From positions 1-64,000 of the forward strand of contig DASQKY010000001.1 of NCBI GenBank assembly GCA_035630295.1: a stretch of DNA of 64,000 nt, given 5' to 3'. Positions within the stretch are counted from its first letter, which is position 1. Each line of letters opens with the position of its first letter. This document shows positions 55,944-62,110 of the stretch, in pieces. The translations under genes and the position numbers were made by a program. The notes beneath the pieces were generated by a model, which had not been told where the DNA came from, did no database searches, and worked only from the letters and a program-made list of their open reading frames with translations. The DNA comes from Acidimicrobiales bacterium. Its GTDB lineage: Bacteria; Actinomycetota; Acidimicrobiia; Acidimicrobiales; Iamiaceae.

Positions 55944-56354
55944 GTGCCCGACGAGATCCCCGGCGACGAGATCACCCTCACCCTCCCGGCAGCACCGGAG
56001 TTCGTCCGCATCGCGCGGCTGACCAGCGCCGGCCTGGCCACCCGGATCGGCATGGGCTACGACGAGGTCGAGGACCTGCGGATCGCGGTGGGCGAGGCGT
56101 GCTCGCTGCTCATCGGCGACGGCTCCCGGCCCGGCGCCCTGACCCTCACCTTCACCCTGGGGCCGGACACCGTCGCCGTCGACATCGCCGGTGGGCTGGC
56201 GGGACCGGGCCGGGCCACCGATCCCGACACGGAGCTGTCGGACCAGATCCTCGACGCCGTGGTCGACGACCACCGCGTCGACCTCACCGGCGACCGGGTC
56301 TGGATCGCCAAGCGCCACGGCGGGCCGGGGCCGGCGGGACCGGGGGACGGATGA
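55944..56354 (+). CDS. RsbW-like protein without ATP-binding residues
   Basis: A 136-residue protein with the same fold as the previous one (ITLTLPAAPEFVRIARLTSAGLATRIGMGYDEVEDLRIAVGEACSLLIGDG). The N-box Asn is replaced (EACSLLIGD) and the usual G1/G2 glycine motifs are missing, the corresponding region reading ELSDQILDAVVDDHRVD. So it should not bind ATP in the usual way. GTG 55944 has GGAGAG. Its stop overlaps the sigma-factor start (ATGA), so it probably controls that factor. Confidence 0.75.
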   Translation: MPDEIPGDEITLTLPAAPEFVRIARLTSAGLATRIGMGYDEVEDLRIAVGEACSLLIGDGSRPGALTLTFTLGPDTVAVDIAGGLAGPGRATDPDTELSDQILDAVVDDHRVDLTGDRVWIAKRHGGPGPAGPGDG

Positions 56355-57112
56355 GCCTGGACGGTGACGAGCGGGAGCACCTCCGCGAGCAGTTCCGGGA
56401 GTTCCAGCGCACGGGCGATCGGACCATCCGCGACGGGCTGATCGAGGCCCACCTGCGCCTGGCCGAGCACCTGGCCCGCCGGTTCAACAACCGGGGGGTC
56501 CCCCTGGAGGACCTCATCCAGGTGGCGTCCCTGGGCCTGGTCAAGGCGGTGGAGCGCTTCGAGCCGGAGCGGGGCCTGGAGTTCTCCACCTTCGCCACCC
56601 CCACCATCGTGGGCGAGCTCAAGCGCCACTTCCGCGACAAGGGCTGGGCCGTGCGGGTGCCGCGGCGGGTGCAGGAGCTCCACGTCGAGATCAACAGCCT
56701 GGTCGGCGCCCTGACCCAGCGGCTCGGCCGCTCGCCCACCATCGAGGAGTTGGCCCGGGCGTCGGGCACCTCCGAGGAGGAGGTCCTGGAGGCCATGGAG
56801 GCGGCCCAGGCCTACCGGTCGGCCTCGATCGACGCGCCGGCCGGCGGCGACGACTCCGGCCTGGGCCTGGCCGGCCAGCTCGGTGACGAGGATGCCAACC
56901 TGTTCGCGGCCGAGAACCGCATGCTGGTGGCCACGCTGGTCGACACGCTGCCCAAGCGGGAGCAGCTCATCATGCGGCTCCGGTTCTACGACGGCATGAC
57001 CCAGTCCCAGATCGCCGAGCGCCTGGGCATCAGCCAGATGCACGTGTCGCGCCTCCTGGCTCGCAGCCTGGCCCAGTTGCGGGACCGGCTGGAGCACGAG
57101 GGCCTGGCCTGA
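56351..57112 (+). CDS. SigB/SigF-type RNA polymerase sigma factor
   Basis: A 253-residue sigma-70 family factor of the group 3 (SigB/F/G) type. Region 2 is LIEAHLRLAEHLARRFNNRGVPLEDLIQVASLGLVKAVERFEPERGLEFSTFATPTIVGELKRHFRDKGW, region 3 is VPRRVQELHVEINS, and region 4 is LPKREQLIMRLRFYDGMTQSQIAERLGISQMHVSRLLARSL. It is coupled to the preceding RsbW-like gene, the classic partner-switching order. No target promoter is known. Confidence 0.93.
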   Translation: MSLDGDEREHLREQFREFQRTGDRTIRDGLIEAHLRLAEHLARRFNNRGVPLEDLIQVASLGLVKAVERFEPERGLEFSTFATPTIVGELKRHFRDKGWAVRVPRRVQELHVEINSLVGALTQRLGRSPTIEELARASGTSEEEVLEAMEAAQAYRSASIDAPAGGDDSGLGLAGQLGDEDANLFAAENRMLVATLVDTLPKREQLIMRLRFYDGMTQSQIAERLGISQMHVSRLLARSLAQLRDRLEHEGLA

Positions 57113-57124
57113 GCCCCCGGCCCG

Positions 57125-57562
57125 TCAGCGGCCGGTCGAGCCGAAACCGCCGCTGTTCCGGTGGGATCCGGGGAGCGCCTCGCCCGGCGTGAACGTCGCC
57201 CGCTCGACGGCCTGGATGACCAGCTGGGCGATGCGGTCGCCCCGGCGCACCTGGTAGTCGTGGTCGGGGTCCAGGTTGACGAGCAGCACCTTCACCTCGT
57301 CGCGGTAGCCGCAGTCGATGAGGCCGGGCGTGTTGAGGCAGGTCACCCCGTGGCGCAGGGCCAGCCCGCTGCGAGGCTGCACGAACCCGGCGTGGCCGGC
57401 CGGCAGGGCCAGGGCGATGCCGGTGGGCACCAGGTCCCGGCCCCCCCCGGCGACCAGGAGCACGTCGTGCCGGGCGTGGAGGTCGGCGCCGGCATCGCCC
57501 TCGTGTGCGTAGGAGGGCAGCGGCAGGTCGGGGTCGAGGCGGATGACGGGCACGTGCAGCAC
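57125..57562 (-). CDS. dut: Deoxyuridine 5'-triphosphate nucleotidohydrolase
   Basis: dUTPase: dUTP to dUMP plus pyrophosphate, keeping uracil out of DNA. The 145 residues show all five motifs in order: HEGDAGADL, QPRSGLAL, LNTPGLIDCGYRDEVKVLL, RRGDRIAQLVI and NSGGFGSTGR. GTG 57562 gives the expected N-terminus VLHVPVIRLDPDLPLPSY. It lies divergent to orn with an 81-base gap and tail to tail with the sigma factor. Confidence 0.96.
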   Translation of the reverse strand: MLHVPVIRLDPDLPLPSYAHEGDAGADLHARHDVLLVAGGGRDLVPTGIALALPAGHAGFVQPRSGLALRHGVTCLNTPGLIDCGYRDEVKVLLVNLDPDHDYQVRRGDRIAQLVIQAVERATFTPGEALPGSHRNSGGFGSTGR

Positions 57563-57643
57563 CGGCGCATCTTGGCCGACCCGGCCCGGGCCGTCGACGG
57601 CCGACGCCACCAGGGCGCGCCGCCGGCACGTACGATCCCCCCC

Positions 57644-58198
57644 GTGCTGGTGTGGATGGACCTGGAGATGACGGGGCTCGACCCGGAGCGGTGCGCCATC
57701 GTCGAGATCGCCACCCTGGTCACCGACGACGACCTGACCGTGGTGGCCGAGGGTCCCGACCTGGTCATCCACCAGCCGCCGGAGGTGCTGGCCGGCATGG
57801 AGGCCGTGGTGCGGTCCATGCACACCCGCTCGGGCCTGCTGCCGGCCATCCAGGCCTCGACCACCACCCTGGAGCAGGCCGGCGCCGAGACCCTGGCCTT
57901 CATCAGGGAGCACGTGCCCGAGCGGCGCACCGTCCCCCTGTGCGGCAACTCCATCGGGACCGATCGCCGCTTCCTGGCTCGGTACCTGCCCGACATCGAG
58001 GGCTGGCTGCACTACCGCTCGGTGGACGTCTCCACCCTCAAGGAGCTGACCCGGCGCTGGTACCCGGGCCTGCTGGAGGAGACGCCCCGGAAGCAGACCA
58101 GCCACCGGGCCCTGGACGACATCCGGGAAAGCATCGACGAGCTGCGCTTCTACCGCCAGCGCATCTTCCGGGCCGAGGCCACGCCCAAGGCGCCATGA
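57644..58198 (+). CDS. orn: Oligoribonuclease
   Basis: DEDDh 3'-5' exonuclease that degrades the shortest RNAs and pGpG, the c-di-GMP breakdown product. The 184 residues begin VLVWMDLEMTGLDPERC (first DE pair) and include CGNSIGTDRRFLARYLPDIEGWLHYRSVDVSTLKEL and the final THRALDDI-type motif (SHRALDDIRESI). It is the natural partner of c-di-GMP signalling suggested by the BldD homologue. GTG 57644 is 7 bases after TACGAT (57631-57636). Confidence 0.97.
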   Translation: MLVWMDLEMTGLDPERCAIVEIATLVTDDDLTVVAEGPDLVIHQPPEVLAGMEAVVRSMHTRSGLLPAIQASTTTLEQAGAETLAFIREHVPERRTVPLCGNSIGTDRRFLARYLPDIEGWLHYRSVDVSTLKELTRRWYPGLLEETPRKQTSHRALDDIRESIDELRFYRQRIFRAEATPKAP

Positions 58199-58228
58199 GG
58201 CCCGCCGGCCCGGCCGGCGGAAAATCGC

Positions 58229-58257
58229 TTGACGAGCCGCGACCGGTGCGGTTCGAT
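58229..58257 (+). promoter_or_regulatory. Promoter of the small gene at 58321
   Basis: TTGACG (58229-58234), 17-base spacer, TTCGAT (58252-58257). The -35 is near the sigma-70 consensus, unlike the -10-only boxes elsewhere in the window. Confidence 0.65.
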
Positions 58258-58320
58258 GACCGGGCGCCCGGACCGCCCGGGCGCAGGCCCTTCCCGGCCC
58301 TTCCGAGCCCGAGGACCCCG

Positions 58321-58524
58321 ATGCTGAACCGCAGCGACCAGGTCGAGCGCACCGCCGCCGCCGGTAGCACGCGCTCGTTCGCCGGGTACGCGCCGTCGGA
58401 TGCCTCCGGTGCCGGGACCGTGTGGGGTCGCGTGTGGACCGCCATGCCGTCCATCGTGATCCCGACCACCAAGCGGCACGACCACAACCCTGCCCCATGG
58501 CCTGAGGAGGCGGTTCCCCGATAG
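58321..58524 (+). CDS. 67-residue protein with its own promoter and terminator, function unknown
   Basis: ATG 58321 follows GAGGA at 5-base spacing and the ORF ends at 58524. A sigma-70-like promoter (58229-58257) precedes it and a strong intrinsic terminator (58547-58583) follows, so it forms a complete monocistronic unit. No family is recognised: the protein has a polar N-terminus (residues 1-30), a middle with TVWGRVWTAMPSIVIPTT (about 33-50), and a His/Pro/Lys-rich tail. There is no signal peptide. An alternative is a structured small RNA. Confidence 0.5.
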   Translation: MLNRSDQVERTAAAGSTRSFAGYAPSDASGAGTVWGRVWTAMPSIVIPTTKRHDHNPAPWPEEAVPR

Positions 58525-58546
58525 GGAGCAGCCACTGAAACCTCCG

Positions 58547-58583
58547 AAGGCCGTCGGGATCTCCCGGCGGCCTTTCTGGTTTT
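58547..58583 (+). terminator. Strong intrinsic terminator
   Basis: AAGGCCGTCGGG (58547-58558) pairs with CCCGGCGGCCTT (58563-58574) with one G-T wobble, then TTTCTGGTTTT follows. It is the only terminator in the window with a proper T-run. It ends the transcript from the 58229 promoter, before whiB. Confidence 0.85.
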
Positions 58584-58673
58584 CGGGCCCGGTCCCTCCC
58601 CTTCCCCACCCTTGCCTTCCCCCACCTCACCCGCCCCCACCACCCCACGACGACGACGACCGAGGAGAGACCA

Positions 58674-59033
58674 GTGACCGTGCTCGATGACCTGCAGGAG
58701 GCTGCGGAGGACCGCTCGTGGTGGGCCGATGCCCGCTGCGACGACGGGGCCGGCTCGCTCTCGGGCCTGTTCTTCTCCGAGGAGCTCCAGGACATCGCCG
58801 CCGCCAAGGGCATCTGCGCCCTGTGCCCGGTGATGGAGGAGTGCCTCGCCGGCGCCCTGGCCCGCCGGGAGCCGTGGGGCGTGTGGGGCGGCCAGCTGTT
58901 CCGCAACGGCCGCATCCTGGCCACCAAGCGCCGGCGGGGACGGCCCCCGAAGGTGGCCCGTCCCGAGGACGAGCTGCCCCAGGTGCCCGTCCCGGCCGCC
59001 CTGGCCGACGTCGTGGTCCGCCGCACGGCGTGA
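58674..59033 (+). CDS. WhiB-family transcriptional regulator
   Basis: An actinobacterial iron-sulfur regulator of 119 residues. The [4Fe-4S] ligands are C22, C48, C51 and C57 (RCDD, GICALCPVMEEC), followed by the turn EPWGVWGGQLF and a basic DNA-binding region (KRRRGRPPK, an AT-hook-like motif). The size and the AT-hook resemble WhiB1-type members. GTG 58674 follows GAGGAG. It is likely to work in growth or stress control. Confidence 0.95.
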   Translation: MTVLDDLQEAAEDRSWWADARCDDGAGSLSGLFFSEELQDIAAAKGICALCPVMEECLAGALARREPWGVWGGQLFRNGRILATKRRRGRPPKVARPEDELPQVPVPAALADVVVRRTA

Positions 59034-59093
59034 CCCGGCCCGGGGCCGATCCGTCCGGTCCGACCGGCTGGATCGGCCCCCCGGGGTCGGTGC

Positions 59094-59099
59094 TAGGTT
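59094..59099 (+). promoter_or_regulatory. -10 box of the tRNA-Asp/tRNA-Phe unit
   Basis: TAGGTT, 23 bases before tRNA-Asp. The two tRNAs are 31 bases apart and probably share the transcript. Confidence 0.45.
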
Positions 59100-59122
59100 G
59101 CACCGGCCCCACCAGGGGTGCT

Positions 59123-59200
59123 GGTCCCGTGGTGCAGTTTGGAGTGCACGCCGGCCTGTCAAGCCGGAGGTCGCGGGTTCAAATCCCGTCGGGACCGCCA
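59123..59200 (+). tRNA. tRNA-Asp (anticodon GTC)
   Basis: 75 bases plus an encoded CCA (59198-59200). Acceptor GGTCCCG pairs with CGGGACC, discriminator G. The anticodon stem-loop CCGGC-CTGTCAA-GCCGG gives GTC. The T-arm is GCGGGTTCAAATCCCGT. Confidence 0.96.
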
Positions 59201-59231
59201 CTGCCGTCGTCGCCACACCCGGCGGCAGCAC

Positions 59232-59307
59232 GGCCGGATAGCTCAGTTGGCAGAGCGCACGCCTGAAAAGCGTGAGGTCACCGGATCGACGCCGGTTCCG
59301 GCCACCA
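59232..59307 (+). tRNA. tRNA-Phe (anticodon GAA)
   Basis: 73 bases plus an encoded CCA (59305-59307). Acceptor GGCCGGA pairs with TCCGGCC, discriminator A. The anticodon stem-loop CACGC-CTGAAAA-GCGTG gives GAA. The T-loop is ATCGACG, with A instead of T at its first position. Confidence 0.95.
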
Positions 59308-59325
59308 GATCGAGCAGCCCCCGCC

Positions 59326-60750
59326 TCAGCGGGTGCGGCACACCCCGTCGGCCACCGCGGCGCCGGCCACGGCCGCCGCCACCAGCTCGACCACGGCCTT
59401 CTCGAACACGGAGGGCACGATGAGCTCGGGGCCGAGCTCGTCCTCCGGGACGGCGGAGGCGATGGCCTCGGCCGCCGCCACCTTCATGCCCTCGGTGATG
59501 GTGGTGGCCCCCGCGTCCAGGGCCCCCCGGAAGATGCCCGGGAAGGCCAGCACGTTGTTGATCTGGTTGGGGTAGTCGCTGCGGCCGGTGGCCATCACCG
59601 CCACCAGGCCGGCCGCCACCTCCGGCCGGATCTCCGGGTCGGGGTTGGCCATGGCGAAGACGATGGGGTCCGAGGCCATCTTCCGCAGGTCGTCGGCGTG
59701 GAGGAGGTCGGGGGCGGACACGCCGATGAACACGTCGGCCCCGGGCAGCACCTCGGACAGCGACCCCGACGCCCCGTTGGGGTTGGTGAGCTCGGCGAAG
59801 GCCCGCTTGGCCGAGTTCAGGTCCTGGCGCTCGCGGGTGACGGCGCCCTTGCTGTCGCAGCCGATGACGTCGCGCACCCCGGCGGCCATGAGGATCTTGG
59901 CGATGGCCACCCCGGCGGCGCCGGCGCCGGAGATCACCACCCGGAGCTCGTCCATGTGCTTGCCGACGATCTTGAGCGAGTTCTCCAGGGCGGCCAGGGT
60001 CACCACCGCGGTGCCGTGCTGGTCGTCGTGGAAGACGGGGATGTCGAGCCGCTCGCGGAGCCGCTCCTCGACCTCGAAGCAGGCCGGGGCGGCGATGTCC
60101 TCCAGGTTGATGCCGCCGTAGACGGGGGCGATGCGGACCACCGTCTCGACGATGGCGTCGACCTTGGCCTCGGGCGTGGTGGCATCGGTGGTGTCGATGC
60201 AGACCGGGAAGGCGTCGACGTCGGCGAAGCTCTTGAACAGGAGGGCCTTGCCCTCCATCACCGGCAGCGAGGCCTCGGGGCCGATGTCGCCCAGGCCCAG
60301 CACCGCGGTGCCGTCGGTGACGATGGCGACGGTGTTCTTCTTGATGGTGAGCTCGTGGGCCAGGTGGGGCTCGGTGGCGATGGCGGTGCAGATGCGGGCC
60401 ACCCCCGGCGTGTAGGCCATGGAGAGGTCGTCGCGGTCGTTGACCTCGACGGTGGCCAGCACGTGGATCTTGCCGCCGGCGTGCATCTCGAAGGTGCGGT
60501 CGGCGAAGTCCAGGATCTCGACGCCCTCGAGCCGGGTGAGGGCCTCGCGCACCTTCTCGATGTGGGCGGCGTCGCTGCAGTTGACCACCACGTCCTCGTC
60601 GAGGACGGGGCCCTTGGCCTCGAAGCCGTGGAGCCCGACGATGTTGGCGCCGATCTCCCCCAGCGCCACCGACAGCCGACCCAGGGCGCCGGGCACGTTG
60701 GGCAGCCGGACGCGGAGGCGCACGGAGTAGGCAGCGGTGGGCGTCGACAT
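59326..60750 (-). CDS. NAD-dependent malic enzyme with N-terminal ACT domain
   Basis: Oxidative decarboxylation of malate to pyruvate. Residues 1-85 are an ACT domain ([34 protein letters not shown]); the rest is malic enzyme: [98 protein letters not shown] and [10 protein letters not shown]. The ACT domain hints at control by an amino acid. ATG 60750 has TACCGT (60764-60759) 8 bases upstream. It is divergent from the Leu/Val dehydrogenase. Confidence 0.93.
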   Translation of the reverse strand: MSTPTAAYSVRLRVRLPNVPGALGRLSVALGEIGANIVGLHGFEAKGPVLDEDVVVNCSDAAHIEKVREALTRLEGVEILDFADRTFEMHAGGKIHVLATVEVNDRDDLSMAYTPGVARICTAIATEPHLAHELTIKKNTVAIVTDGTAVLGLGDIGPEASLPVMEGKALLFKSFADVDAFPVCIDTTDATTPEAKVDAIVETVVRIAPVYGGINLEDIAAPACFEVEERLRERLDIPVFHDDQHGTAVVTLAALENSLKIVGKHMDELRVVISGAGAAGVAIAKILMAAGVRDVIGCDSKGAVTRERQDLNSAKRAFAELTNPNGASGSLSEVLPGADVFIGVSAPDLLHADDLRKMASDPIVFAMANPDPEIRPEVAAGLVAVMATGRSDYPNQINNVLAFPGIFRGALDAGATTITEGMKVAAAEAIASAVPEDELGPELIVPSVFEKAVVELVAAAVAGAAVADGVCRTR

Positions 60751-60806
60751 CGACGGCCACGGTACCGGAGCGCCCCGGACCGGGGGAATCGCCTGCGCCC
60801 CCCGGG

Positions 60807-60929
60807 CCGTTCTGAGGCGCCAGCGCACACCCCCACGTTCGGAGCCGCCTCAGAAGCGTCGGCCCCGGGCCGCTCCGCGGTTCTGAGGCGCCCCGGCTCA
60901 CCCCACTGCGCGCTGGCGCCTCAGAACGG
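60807..60929. repeat. Four alternating copies of TTCTGAGGCG between two divergent genes
   Basis: The 10-bp unit TTCTGAGGCG (or its complement) occurs at 60810-60819 (forward), 60846-60855 (reverse), 60881-60890 (forward) and 60914-60926 (reverse). The outermost copies extend to a 20-bp perfect inverted repeat, 60807-60826 with 60910-60929. It fills the space between the malic enzyme -10 (60764) and the Leu dehydrogenase -10 (60944). It could be a shared operator, a REP-like element or a cruciform. Confidence 0.6.
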
Positions 60930-60955
60930 ACATGGACCCGACCTACCCTTCGGCC

Positions 60956-62092
60956 GTGACCCTCGAGCCCCCGGCCCCGCCGCCGTCCGTGTTCGGGCAC
61001 GCCGGGGTCGAGGGGTTCGAGCAGGTCACGTTCTTCCACGACGCCGCCTCGGGGCTGAGGGCCGTGGTGGCCATCCACTCGACCGTGCTGGGGCCGGCCA
61101 TCGGCGGCACCCGCTTCCTCCCCTACGCCACCGAGGCCCAGGCGGTGGCCGACGTGTGCCGGCTGGCCCGGGGCATGACCTACAAGCACGCCGTGTCGGG
61201 CCTCGACGCCGGCGGGGGCAAGGCGGTGATCATCGGCGATCCCCGGGCCCAGCCGCGCCAGGACCTCATCCGGGCCTACGCCCGCTTCCTCCACGGCCTG
61301 GCCGGGCGCTACCTCACCGCCGAGGACGTGGGCACCACCCAGGCCGACATGGACCTCATCCGGGGTGAGACGCCGTACGTCACCGGGACCAGCGAGTCGC
61401 TGGGCGGCTCGGGCGACCCCTCGCCGGCCACGGCCTGGGGCGTGCGGCGGGCCCTCGACGCGGTGGGCGAGCGGGCCTGGGGCTCGGCCGAGGTGGCCGG
61501 GCGCCACGTGGTGGTGTCGGGGGTGGGCAAGGTCGGCGCCGCCCTGGTCGACCACCTGGTGGCCGACGGGGCCCGGGTCACGGTGGCCGACGTGCGGGCC
61601 GAGGCGGTGGCCGCGGTCCGGGCCCGTCACCCGGGGGTGGCGGTGGTCGACCCGGACCGGGCCCACGCCACCGAGTGCGACGTGTTCAGCCCCTGCGCCC
61701 TGGGCGCGGTCCTCAGCGAGGCCACCATCCCGGAACTACGCTGCCTCGCAGTGTGCGGATCGGCCAACAACCAGCTGGCAACGATGGCAGATGGGCCCCG
61801 CTTGGCCGCTCGGGGTGTCCTCTACGCCCCTGACTACGTGGCCAATGCCGGCGGAGTGATCAACATCGCCGAGGAGCGCCACCCGTCCGGGGCCCCGTAC
61901 GACCGAGCCCGGGCCCTCGCCCGGGTGGCCGGCATCGCCGACACCCTCCGCGACGTGTTCGCCCGGGCCGAGGCCGACGGCACCACGCCGGCCGAGGCCG
62001 CCGACCGCCGGGCCGAGGAACGCATCGCCGCCGCGGCCGCGCTCCCCCACCCCCCGGCCCACCGATCCCATGGGGGACCGACCGCCCCGTGA
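60956..62092 (+). CDS. Leu/Val/Phe-type amino acid dehydrogenase
   Basis: Reversible oxidative deamination of a branched-chain or aromatic amino acid to its 2-oxo acid with NAD. The 378 residues show the Glu/Leu/Phe/Val-DH family signature: MTYKHAVSGLDAGGGKAVI (K77, and catalytic K89), VGTTQADMDLIRGETPYVTG, VVVSGVGKVGAALVDHLV and CGSANNQLATMADGPRLAARGVLYAPDYVANAGGVINIAEE. GTG 60956 is 6 bases after TACCCT (60944-60949). The gene right after is the keto acid dehydrogenase, so branched-chain substrates are most likely. Confidence 0.92.
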   Translation: MTLEPPAPPPSVFGHAGVEGFEQVTFFHDAASGLRAVVAIHSTVLGPAIGGTRFLPYATEAQAVADVCRLARGMTYKHAVSGLDAGGGKAVIIGDPRAQPRQDLIRAYARFLHGLAGRYLTAEDVGTTQADMDLIRGETPYVTGTSESLGGSGDPSPATAWGVRRALDAVGERAWGSAEVAGRHVVVSGVGKVGAALVDHLVADGARVTVADVRAEAVAAVRARHPGVAVVDPDRAHATECDVFSPCALGAVLSEATIPELRCLAVCGSANNQLATMADGPRLAARGVLYAPDYVANAGGVINIAEERHPSGAPYDRARALARVAGIADTLRDVFARAEADGTTPAEAADRRAEERIAAAAALPHPPAHRSHGGPTAP

Positions 62093-62110
62093 CCTGACCG
62101 AGGAGCCGCC

